Of a stretch of DNA of 5,936 nt, positions 1 to 5,849 are shown in pieces. The DNA comes from Prevotellaceae bacterium (lineage in GTDB: Bacteria; Bacteroidota; Bacteroidia; Bacteroidales; UBA932). The DNA is taken from NCBI GenBank assembly GCA_031285695.1, contig JAITVR010000094.1:1-5936 (forward strand), given 5' to 3'. The position numbers and the translations under genes were made by a program. The stretch's first letter is position 1. Every line of letters starts with the position of its first letter. The notes under the pieces were generated by a model. It made no database searches and was not told the DNA's origin. It saw only the letters and a program-made list of their open reading frames with translations.

Positions 1-284
1 AACGTTTTGCGGTACCAGGCGTAGCCGTGCAGGTTGCCGTGCTTCATGCGGCGGTAGCCCTGGTAGTCCTCCCAGTTGTGGGGCACGCTTACCGATTTCC
101 AATCCTTTTCGGTGTAGGCGGGCTGCTCAAAGCCGTTGTACTCGTCTATTGAGTCGGCGGTAACGGTAGTCCACTCTTCGTTGAGCGAAATTTCTTGGCG
201 AAAGCCCAGCACCTCCGAGGGTTGAGCAAGAGCAGCAAGGCCAAAGGCAGTCAAAATGCAGGCAAGGGTAAGTTTTTTAAGCAT
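1..284 (-). CDS. Exported glycoside hydrolase family 2 protein, N-terminal part only
   Basis: The reading frame starts at the ATG complementary to 282-284 and runs off the left edge after 94 full codons. Residues 1-20 form a signal peptide: K3-K4, a hydrophobic core, and a likely signal peptidase I cut after LAALA, before Q21. From about residue 28 the sequence resembles the N-terminal jelly-roll sugar-binding domain of GH2 enzymes. It has a mature start LNEEW, an acidic middle, then SVSVPHNWEDYQGY and, after a short insert, LHGYAWYRKTF. This matches the family pattern 'VPHxWxD...GxxWYRKxF'. The catalytic TIM barrel lies outside the window, so the substrate (beta-galactoside, glucuronide, mannoside or other) cannot be told. 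The start is supported by a -7 box 29 nt upstream. The complete GH2 gene at 2870-5455 has an equivalent segment (NLPHT... GVAWYRKLF), but the two are clearly different proteins. GH2 membership is fairly sure; exact function is open. Confidence 0.85.
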   Translation of the reverse strand, partial: MLKKLTLACILTAFGLAALAQPSEVLGFRQEISLNEEWTTVTADSIDEYNGFEQPAYTEKDWKSVSVPHNWEDYQGYRRMKHGNLHGYAWYRKT

Positions 285-313
285 AACTTCGAGTAATTTT
301 TCAGAATGTTTTG

Positions 314-321
314 CAAATATA
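314..321 (-). promoter_or_regulatory. Bacteroidota-type -7 promoter box for the left GH2 gene
   Basis: Read on the minus strand this is TATATTTG, an exact match to the Bacteroidota consensus TAnnTTTG. It ends 29 nt before the start codon at 284. The expected -33 region is only a T/A-rich run without a clear TTTG. The leader is A/T-rich with no Shine-Dalgarno, as is usual in this phylum. The assignment rests on motif and position only. Confidence 0.6.
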
Positions 322-398
322 GTTTTTTTTTCGGAAAGTGAAAAAGCATTACCTTCGCCCCGCTAAACAGTAGCGACAAAAAACTACGCTGAGCGAAG

Positions 399-419
399 CT
401 CGGCGAAGCCAATGACGTG
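399..419. repeat. Fragment of the dispersed repeat seen in full at 5583-5736
   Basis: The 15-mer CTCGGCGAAGCCAAT at 399-413 recurs exactly at 5634-5648. The adjoining AATGACGTG (411-419) recurs at 5731-5739. In the right-hand element these two blocks are about 80 bp apart; here they are fused, so this copy looks like a collapsed remnant. A small hairpin, GAGC-gaa-GCTC, lies at 391-401, and another, CGCTA-aacag-TAGCG, at 361-375. The copy number elsewhere in the genome cannot be judged from this window. Confidence 0.6.
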
Positions 420-461
420 TCGCATATCGCATGTCGTTTGTCGTTTGTCGAACATCGCATG
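420..461. repeat. Six tandem degenerate 7-bp units (TCGNNNN)
   Basis: The units start at 420, 427, 434, 441, 448 and 455: TCGCATA, TCGCATG, TCGTTTG, TCGTTTG, TCGAACA, TCGCATG. TCG is fixed in every unit and the last four bases vary around CATG, TTTG or AACA. The array ends 18 bp before the -7 box of the DUF5703 gene, so it spans the usual activator region of that promoter. Three units equal 21 bp, about two helical turns. It could be a set of regulator sites or a non-functional dispersed repeat; the sequence alone does not decide. Confidence 0.75.
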
Positions 462-479
462 TGCTACACTACTTTTCAC

Positions 480-487
480 TATATTTG
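480..487 (+). promoter_or_regulatory. Bacteroidota-type -7 promoter box for the DUF5703 gene
   Basis: TATATTTG matches TAnnTTTG exactly and ends 23 nt before the ATG at 511. No good -33 element is seen about 20 bp upstream; TTTG occurs at 437-440 and 444-447, too far away. A weak -33 next to the heptamer array would fit an activator-dependent promoter. The box also rules against the longer reading frame that opens at 412, since that start would lie upstream of the transcript. Confidence 0.6.
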
Positions 488-510
488 TAGCCGTTAAAAA
501 ATCTCACAGC

Positions 511-2826
511 ATGAAAAAACACCTGCTCCTTCCGTTGCTATTTTTTGCGCTTGGCGCAAAGGCCGAAACCACGCTGCAATCGTACAACGTGGCGTGGGCT
601 TCGCAAAGCCAAAACTCCTCCGAATCCATGCCCTGCGGCGGCGGCGACATTGGCCTCAACGTGTGGACGGAAAACAACGAGGTGCTTTTTTACATCTCGC
701 GCGGCGGCGCATTTGACGAAAATAATGCGCTGCTAAAGCTCGGTCGCGTGCGGCTGCAGCTATCGCCGAATCCCTTTGAAGACGGAACTTTTAAGCAGGA
801 ATTATTATTGCAAGAAGGCTACGTAAAAATCACGGGGGCAAACAAAAATCTCTCTGCCGAAATCAACATTTGGGTCGATATTTTTCGTCCTATTATTCAC
901 GTAGAAGCCAAAAGCAGCAAGCCCATGCAGCTAAGCACCAGCTACGAAACTTGGCGGCACACAGACCGCCTGCTTACCGGCAAAGCCAACAACGCCAACT
1001 CCTACAAGTGGGCGCCGCAGGGCGATATAAAGCTGCACAAGGATAGCGTAAATTTTGAAAAAAACAGCGTGCTATTTTTTCACCGCAATCGTGCAGATAT
1101 TCCAAACATTTTTGATGTAACCGTGCACCAGCAAGGCATGGATTCGGTAAAGCACTTAATGTTTGACCCCGTAACCAACCTCACTTTTGGCGGCGTAATG
1201 CAGGGCAAAAATATGGCAGCGCAAAACACCTATTCGGGTAAATATGCCGACACCGATTTTCGTGCGTACACGCTCCAAAGCCTTACGCCAAGCCGCGCGC
1301 ACAAGCTTGAAATTGCCTTACACGTTGCGCAAACAGCAACTATAAATGAGTGGAAAAACGGATTAGAAAACATTTTGCGTGAAGCAAAAAAGGAGGAGAA
1401 ATCTGCGCAAAAAAATACGCGCACATGGTGGAAAAAGTTTTGGGAGCGCAGCTACATTTTTATTGAACCCGACAGCAGCAACACTGCGCAGTGGCAGGTG
1501 GGGCGCAACTATCAGCTGTTTCGCTACCAGCTCGGGTGCAACGCTTTTGGAAAATATCCCACCAAGTTCAACGGCGGACTTTTTACCTACGACCCGCGCT
1601 ACGTGGACACGGCACAAAATTTTACGCCCGACCATCGCAACTGGGGCGGCGGCACGCACACCGCGCAAAATCAGCGCTTGGTGCACTTTCCCATGCTGCG
1701 CAGCGGCGACTTTGACATGATGAAACCGCAGCTTGATTTTTACTTAAACCTACAGCGCAACGCCGAGCTGCGCAGCGAGGTTTACTGGGGGCACAAGGGC
1801 GCAAGCTTTACCGAGCAGCTTGAAAATTTCGGCTTGCCAAACCCAAGCGAGTACGGTTGGAAACGCCCCGATTTTTACGATAAGGGCATGGAGTACAACG
1901 CATGGCTGGAATATCAGTGGGACACCGCGCTCGAATTTTGCTTCATGATGCTGGAGCTGCATCGCTACAGCGGCGCGGATATTTCGCGCTACATTCCGCT
2001 TATCGAAAGCTGCCTTACCTTCTTTGATGAGCACTATCGCTACCTTGCAAAGCTGCGCGGAAGAAAATTTTTGGACGAGAATAATCATCTTGTTTTGTAC
2101 CCGGGCTCGGCCTGCGAAACCTACAAAATGGCGTACAACGCAAGCAGCACCATTGCTGCGCTGCAAACGGTTTTGCGCAGCGTAGTTGCCCTGCCCGACA
2201 CGCTCATGTCGCAGCAAAAAAAGCAGGCGTGGAGCGACATGCTCGCCACCATTCCGCCTATTTCATTCCGCGAATTTGAGGGCAAAAAAACCATTGCGCC
2301 CGCCAAGCTGTGGGAGCGCATAAACAACACCGAAGCGCCGCAGCTGTACCCCGTTTTCCCTTGGGGAATTTACGGCGTTGGCCGCCCCGATTTGGAGGTG
2401 GCCATCAACACCTACAAGTACGATACCGATGCGCTGAAATTCCGCAGCCACGTGGGTTGGAAGCAGGACAATATTTTTGCCGCACGGCTCGGTCTTACCG
2501 ATGAAGCTGCTGCGCTTACGCTAAAAAAGTTAGGGAATTCCGAGCGGCGTTTCCCCACCTTTTGGGGGCCGGGCTTTGACTGGACACCTGACCACAACTG
2601 GGGCGGTTCGGGCATGATTGGTCTGCAGGAAATGCTGCTGCAAACCGTGGGCGATACCATTTACGTGCTGCCTGCTTTTCCCAAAACATGGAACGTGCAC
2701 TTTAAGCTGCACGCGCCACACAACACCACCGTGGAGGTAGTGCAGAAAAATGGAAAAGTGGAGGTGCTAAAAGTTGTACCGGAGGCAAGAAGGAAAGATA
2801 TAATAGTAGTAGGCAATAACCAGTAG
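511..2826 (+). CDS. Exported DUF5703-domain protein with GH95-like (alpha/alpha) barrel, putative glycoside hydrolase
   Basis: The product has 771 residues. Residues 1-18 are a signal peptide (MKKHLLLPLLFFALGAKA, cut before E19). An in-frame ATG at 412 is rejected because the extra 33 codons read through the heptamer array and the promoter. The N-terminal region (about 20-300) resembles DUF5703: SESMPCGGGDIGLNVW at 37-52, then YISRGGAFDENN and LKLGRVRLQLSPNPF. The rest resembles the helical barrel of GH95: YPGSACETYKMAYN at 530-543, and PDHNWGGSGMIGLQEMLLQT at 693-712, the place where GH95 enzymes have their DGNFG...EMLLQS segment. It ends in a small beta module (VLPAFPKTW...). By this alignment E536 and D694 are candidate active-site acids; this is inference. 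A second PDHxNWGG-type motif sits at 373-379. The enzyme probably hydrolyses glycosidic bonds in an exported compartment, but I know of no settled substrate. The stop codon and last residues lie in a palindromic repeat. Confidence 0.88.
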   Translation: MKKHLLLPLLFFALGAKAETTLQSYNVAWASQSQNSSESMPCGGGDIGLNVWTENNEVLFYISRGGAFDENNALLKLGRVRLQLSPNPFEDGTFKQELLLQEGYVKITGANKNLSAEINIWVDIFRPIIHVEAKSSKPMQLSTSYETWRHTDRLLTGKANNANSYKWAPQGDIKLHKDSVNFEKNSVLFFHRNRADIPNIFDVTVHQQGMDSVKHLMFDPVTNLTFGGVMQGKNMAAQNTYSGKYADTDFRAYTLQSLTPSRAHKLEIALHVAQTATINEWKNGLENILREAKKEEKSAQKNTRTWWKKFWERSYIFIEPDSSNTAQWQVGRNYQLFRYQLGCNAFGKYPTKFNGGLFTYDPRYVDTAQNFTPDHRNWGGGTHTAQNQRLVHFPMLRSGDFDMMKPQLDFYLNLQRNAELRSEVYWGHKGASFTEQLENFGLPNPSEYGWKRPDFYDKGMEYNAWLEYQWDTALEFCFMMLELHRYSGADISRYIPLIESCLTFFDEHYRYLAKLRGRKFLDENNHLVLYPGSACETYKMAYNASSTIAALQTVLRSVVALPDTLMSQQKKQAWSDMLATIPPISFREFEGKKTIAPAKLWERINNTEAPQLYPVFPWGIYGVGRPDLEVAINTYKYDTDALKFRSHVGWKQDNIFAARLGLTDEAAALTLKKLGNSERRFPTFWGPGFDWTPDHNWGGSGMIGLQEMLLQTVGDTIYVLPAFPKTWNVHFKLHAPHNTTVEVVQKNGKVEVLKVVPEARRKDIIVVGNNQ

Positions 2827-2859
2827 GCAATCGGCAATCATTGCCTACTGGTTATTGCC
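2812..2859. terminator. Perfect 20-bp inverted repeat, likely bidirectional terminator between convergent genes
   Basis: The arms 2812-2831 and 2840-2859 are exact reverse complements with an 8-nt loop (CGGCAATC). The hairpin lies where the plus-strand DUF5703 gene and the minus-strand GH2 gene end facing each other. It includes the TAG stop (2824-2826) and sits 10 nt past the GH2 stop. It is built from a GGCAAT core: three forward copies (2812, 2826, 2833) and three inverted ones (2840, 2854, 2861), mostly within GTAGGCAAT. No T-run follows on the plus strand; on the minus strand the following stretch is moderately T-rich. So it is either a terminator of the strong-hairpin type or a dispersed palindrome that happens to lie there. 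Confidence 0.65.
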
Positions 2860-2869
2860 AATTGCCTAC

Positions 2870-5455
2870 TTACTTAAACACCTTCCCAAAATCCGTTTGC
2901 TGTAGCTCTACCTCTTGCAGGTTTTTGTTTTTTTCCTCGTCGCTTAGCTGCGAGCTGTGCGTTTTGCCGCTTTCCTCATTGGGGGCGGCGGTGGCGTTGT
3001 CCTGCGGTATTTCGCAGTAAATGCCCACCAAGCCCGGTATCACGCTTTCAAATTCAATGCTCGTGGACTTTGGCGTGTGCTCGCCTTCAAAAAGTACGCG
3101 TGCTGTTACCTTAATTTTTCCGGGGAAAACGGTGCTGCGAATAAGCGCCGGAGCCGAGCCCCACTCCACAGCGCGCGGGTTGGCGCCAATGGCACGGCCG
3201 CCTATAATTTCGCCTTCGCCCTCAACGGTAAATAAAATATTTTCCTTGGCCAGGCGGCGCACGTTGCCCAAATCATCGGTAACCTCGGCAATGACGGGGA
3301 TAAAGTCCGAGCCATCGGCAAGCAAGGACTGCCCTTCGTTATCAATGCGCAGCTGCAGCTTTGTTTTGCGGCGCGAGGGCATTTTCTTTTCACTAACAAC
3401 AACCTTTCCGTCCACGTAACCCTCGGCTTCAAAGAACATCTTTTCCCACTTTTTTTCTACGTACGAAAAGCGGCGCATATCGTTAAAGTCGTACACATTT
3501 TTGAACACCACCGGCTGCGCCATGCCGCGCACACGCTGCACCTTTTGCGTTAGCGTATCGCGACCGTAGGCAATGAGGCGCACCGAGTCGCAGTTGGTAA
3601 ACACCAGCACATCGGGGTCGGAAAAAGGCGTGAGCTCGTGCGCAATAAAAATCATGGGCGCGGTTTTGTTGCTTACCTGACTTTTGAATACGTTGTACGA
3701 ATACTTTGGCTGACGGAAGGCGTCCATAAATCCGCCCCAGTAGGGGCTTGGGTGGTAGCCGCGCTGGTGGTCGAAGGGGTGCCACATGGCGCCGCCCAAG
3801 AACTGGCGCGAGCCGCTGCACATTTCGCCGTAGGCGCGCACCAAATGCCAAGCCTGCACCACCATGGGCCGCTCGCCCCAGCTGCGCGAGGCGCGGTGGT
3901 TGGAGTTGTGCGCGTACCAATCGTCGGGGTTGGAGCCAAACTCGCGCGTAAAAACAGGCTTTGTGGTTTCCGCCGTATCCTGTAGCCAGCTGTACATTAC
4001 ATCGTAGTTGTCAAACACGCCCTGCGAGTATTTGCCTGCGGTAAACATATCGGCGGCCGAAATGCTGCCGGGCTGCTCGCTGCGCGCAATGCTCAGCGCC
4101 TTGAGCGAAAACTCAAGCGGGTACGGCGTTTCGTTGAGCACCGGCTCCCACATTATCACGCTGGGGTGGTTGCGGTCGCGGCGTATCATGTTGCGAATAT
4201 CGGAGTAAACATGCTCGGTAAACATGCTGTCTTTTTTTGGGAAAAACTGCCAGCCGGGAGTTGCCACTATGACGAACATGCCCAGCTCATCGCAGGCGTC
4301 CATAAACGAGGGGTCCTGCGGATAGTGCGCCACGCGAACAATGTTTACGCCGGCATCTTTCAGCTTTTTTGCATCGCGCCAGTGCTGCGAGTTGGGCATG
4401 GCGTTGCCCACGTAGGCGTAGTCTTGGTGGCGGTTTACGCCAATCAGCTTTTTGGGGTAGGGCTCGTTGTTGAGGTAAAATCCATCAAGGCCGCGCATCT
4501 CTATTTTGCGCAAGCCTACGCGCGTCATTACGCCGTCCACCGTTTTTTTGTCGGCAATAATGCGCGACTGCACCTGATATAAGTATGGGTTTTCGGGCGA
4601 CCACAGCGCCGGATTTTTTACGCTCAGCTGCTGCTGCACCTGCCGCTGCTCGCCGGCTTTTAGCTGCAGCTTGGTTTCTTTTTTTGCCATCAGCGCTCCC
4701 TGGCTGTCGCACAGGCGCGTTTCTACGGTAAAGCTTTTTGCCCTGCTACCTTCGTTGGCCACATCGGTAGCCACGCTGATGTCGGCCTGCTTTTTGCTAA
4801 TGTTTTTTTGCTGAACAAACACGCCGCCGCCGGCCACCTTATCCACATAGTTGGCGTTGGTAATGTGCAGGGGCGAGGTGGCCACCAAGTACGCATCGCG
4901 GTAAATGCCGCCGTGGTAGGCAAAATCCAGCGTGTGCTGCGGCTTGCCGGGGGGGTAGGTTTTGTCGTTGCTGTTGTCCACCATTACGGCCACCACGTTG
5001 CGCTCGGTAAAGGAAATGCCCAAGCCGGTGAGCTCAATGCCAAAGGGCAAATACCCGCCCAAGTGCTCTGCTACGAGCTGCCCGTTGACGTACACCTTGG
5101 CGCGCCCCATGGCTGCCTCGAAGTGCAGAAAAACTTTTTTTGCCTCCAAGCTTTTGTCGAGCAAAAAGAGCTTGCGGTACCAGGCCACGCCTTGGTAGTT
5201 GCGCCCGCCGCTGGCCTCGGCCGGCATAAGCTCCACGGTGTGCGGCAGGTTAACTATGGGCCAGGCCTTATCGTCGAACTTTTGCTGCTCGGCGCCCAGC
5301 ACATGTCCCTTGTGGTAGCGCCAGCCCACGTTGAAGCTGTACACCTCGCGGCCGCTATTGGGCAGCGGGTAAAATCCGGCGGCAGAAAAGTTTTGCTGCG
5401 CCAGCGCCGCCAGCGCCAATGCTGTAAAAAGTAGGGTGGCAAATGTTTTTTTCAT
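2870..5455 (-). CDS. Exported glycoside hydrolase family 2 enzyme (beta-galactosidase/glucuronidase-like), complete
   Basis: The product has 861 residues and is expected to remove a beta-linked sugar from an oligosaccharide by a retaining mechanism. Residues 1-19 are a signal peptide (TALALAALA, then Q20). The sugar-binding jelly roll spans about 36-195 (PHTVELMP, GVAWYRK, VYVNGQLVAEHLGGY, HGGIYRDAYL). An Ig-like domain covers about 196-318 and the TIM barrel about 320-595. The GH2 signature is NIVRVAHYP (371-379). The likely acid/base is E442 in WEPVLNE and the likely nucleophile E505 in FTREFG. Residues 597-690 look like a DUF4982-type beta domain (VLVFTNCDSVRL). About 698-805 resemble the GH2 C-terminal Ig-like domain (LLADGSDFIPVIAEV, VEGEGEIIGG). 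A polar, charged tail from 815 to 861 ends the protein. The ATG has a -7 box 22 nt upstream, and the next ATG upstream (5460) is out of frame and runs into a stop. Both catalytic residues are intact. Exact sugar specificity is not readable. Confidence 0.93.
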   Translation of the reverse strand: MKKTFATLLFTALALAALAQQNFSAAGFYPLPNSGREVYSFNVGWRYHKGHVLGAEQQKFDDKAWPIVNLPHTVELMPAEASGGRNYQGVAWYRKLFLLDKSLEAKKVFLHFEAAMGRAKVYVNGQLVAEHLGGYLPFGIELTGLGISFTERNVVAVMVDNSNDKTYPPGKPQHTLDFAYHGGIYRDAYLVATSPLHITNANYVDKVAGGGVFVQQKNISKKQADISVATDVANEGSRAKSFTVETRLCDSQGALMAKKETKLQLKAGEQRQVQQQLSVKNPALWSPENPYLYQVQSRIIADKKTVDGVMTRVGLRKIEMRGLDGFYLNNEPYPKKLIGVNRHQDYAYVGNAMPNSQHWRDAKKLKDAGVNIVRVAHYPQDPSFMDACDELGMFVIVATPGWQFFPKKDSMFTEHVYSDIRNMIRRDRNHPSVIMWEPVLNETPYPLEFSLKALSIARSEQPGSISAADMFTAGKYSQGVFDNYDVMYSWLQDTAETTKPVFTREFGSNPDDWYAHNSNHRASRSWGERPMVVQAWHLVRAYGEMCSGSRQFLGGAMWHPFDHQRGYHPSPYWGGFMDAFRQPKYSYNVFKSQVSNKTAPMIFIAHELTPFSDPDVLVFTNCDSVRLIAYGRDTLTQKVQRVRGMAQPVVFKNVYDFNDMRRFSYVEKKWEKMFFEAEGYVDGKVVVSEKKMPSRRKTKLQLRIDNEGQSLLADGSDFIPVIAEVTDDLGNVRRLAKENILFTVEGEGEIIGGRAIGANPRAVEWGSAPALIRSTVFPGKIKVTARVLFEGEHTPKSTSIEFESVIPGLVGIYCEIPQDNATAAPNEESGKTHSSQLSDEEKNKNLQEVELQQTDFGKVFK

Positions 5456-5477
5456 GTCATGTGTTTTTTTTGGTATG

Positions 5478-5485
5478 CAAATGTA
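5478..5485 (-). promoter_or_regulatory. Bacteroidota-type -7 promoter box for the complete GH2 gene
   Basis: On the minus strand this reads TACATTTG, matching TAnnTTTG, and it ends 22 nt before the start codon at 5455. The short leader contains a run of eight A residues and no Shine-Dalgarno. No clear -33 TTTG lies about 20 bp upstream, so the promoter may need an activator. The inverted repeat at 5513-5570 begins 27 bp upstream of the box. Confidence 0.6.
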
Positions 5486-5512
5486 GTAAAATTTATCCCT
5501 TTATCCTTTTTC

Positions 5513-5570
5513 AGACAGGATTAACATGATTTACAGGTTTAAAATCCTGTTAACTCTGTAAATCCTGTCT
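5513..5570. repeat. Imperfect inverted repeat of the AATCCTGT type
   Basis: The outer arms AGACAGGATT (5513-5522) and AATCCTGTCT (5561-5570) pair perfectly. Pairing continues inward with a few mismatches to ACAGG (5533-5537) against CCTGT (5546-5550), giving a stem of about 25 positions around an A/T loop. Each arm is itself made of ACAGG- or AATCCTG-like units. I recall similar 'aatcctgtaaatcctg' repeats from Bacteroidota intergenic DNA, but cannot check this here. It lies upstream of both flanking genes, so it is not in a terminator position for either. Confidence 0.7.
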
Positions 5571-5582
5571 AACTACTCGGCT

Positions 5583-5736
5583 GTCATTGCTGCACTTCCC
5601 TGTTGTCATTGCGGGCTTGACCCGCAACCGTAACTCGGCGAAGCCAATCTCCCGATTAGGAGATACCGTGTCAAGCACGGTATGACAGGTCTGGCTTCGG
5701 TTGCCACATCGCTCATTCTTCGCTCCTCGCAATGAC
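5583..5736. repeat. Modular palindromic intergenic repeat with GTCATTGC ends
   Basis: GTCATTGC occurs at 5583-5590 and 5605-5612 and its reverse complement, GCAATGAC, at 5729-5736, so the element is bounded by inverted ends. Nested inside are GCAACCG (5624-5630) against CGGTTGC (5698-5704), and CGAAGCCA (5639-5646) against TGGCTTCG (5692-5699). Two compact hairpins are also present: GCGGG-cttga-CCCGC (5611-5625) and ATACCGTG-tcaag-CACGGTAT (5663-5683). The two pentaloops are reverse complements of each other, so the same module appears in both orientations. There is no coding content. The form resembles dispersed intergenic repeats common in many bacterial genomes; a shortened copy lies at 399-419. 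Confidence 0.75.
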
Positions 5737-5748
5737 GTGATTTTTAGG

Positions 5749-5789
5749 CGCCCCGTTGGGTGGTGTTACAGATTCTGCCTAACGGAGCG
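5749..5789 (+). other. Unassigned hairpin upstream of the terminator-like stem
   Basis: CCGTTGGG (5753-5760) pairs with CCTAACGG (5778-5785) through eight base pairs, one of them a G-T wobble. After one mismatch, CGC (5749-5751) pairs with GCG (5787-5789). The loop is 17 nt. It directly precedes the terminator-like hairpin at 5804-5840, so the two could be the 3' part of a small transcript, or a leader element. I do not recognise the sequence as a known RNA family. Confidence 0.4.
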
Positions 5790-5803
5790 GCGGCCGATAG
5801 CGG

Positions 5804-5840
5804 AAAAGGCGGATACTCGTATAGCGTATCCGCTTTTTTT
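5804..5840 (+). terminator. Intrinsic-terminator-like hairpin with T-run, alternatively an operator dyad
   Basis: GCGGATAC (5809-5816) pairs exactly with GTATCCGC (5826-5833) around a 9-nt loop, and the stem extends outward as A-T pairs plus one G-T pair (5804-5808 with 5834-5838). A run of seven T follows at 5834-5840. This is a textbook intrinsic terminator on the plus strand, yet no gene reads into it from the left. The dyad also covers the -33 region of the promoter at 5842-5849, so it could instead be a regulator's operator. Confidence 0.6.
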
Positions 5841-5841
5841 G

Positions 5842-5849
5842 TATATTTG
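5842..5849 (+). promoter_or_regulatory. Bacteroidota-type -7 promoter box for the right-hand gene
   Basis: TATATTTG matches TAnnTTTG exactly and ends 26 nt before the ATG at 5876. It begins one base after the T-run of the hairpin at 5804-5840. The leader is A-rich just before the start codon, with no Shine-Dalgarno. Confidence 0.6.

Noticed and set aside
251..460. 69-residue minus-strand reading frame across the left intergenic region
   Set aside because: It overlaps the start of the left GH2 gene in another frame and runs through promoter and repeat sequence.
420..461. CRISPR array
   Set aside because: The 7-bp units are contiguous with no spacers and are far too short for CRISPR repeats.
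412..510. N-terminal extension of the DUF5703 gene from an ATG at 412
   Set aside because: It would be translated from the heptamer array and the -7 box; the protein from 511 starts with a proper signal peptide.
1750..2217. 155-residue minus-strand reading frame opposite the DUF5703 gene
   Set aside because: It is antisense to the conserved GH95-like barrel, with no signal, promoter box or family resemblance.
4808..5434. 208-residue plus-strand reading frame opposite the GH2 gene
   Set aside because: It lies wholly antisense to the conserved sugar-binding region of a clear GH2 enzyme, and its translation is low in complexity with no recognisable domain.
5550..5732. 60-residue minus-strand reading frame between the divergent genes
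   Set aside because: It is translated intergenic repeat, including the repeat-derived RVKPAMT phrase, and has no family resemblance.
5583..5736. Insertion sequence or MITE with target duplication
   Set aside because: It has inverted ends but no clear flanking direct duplication and no transposase, so it is listed only as a repeat.
5749..5789. tRNA or known riboswitch
   Set aside because: No cloverleaf, CCA end or recognised aptamer motif can be made from the sequence; only one hairpin is supported.
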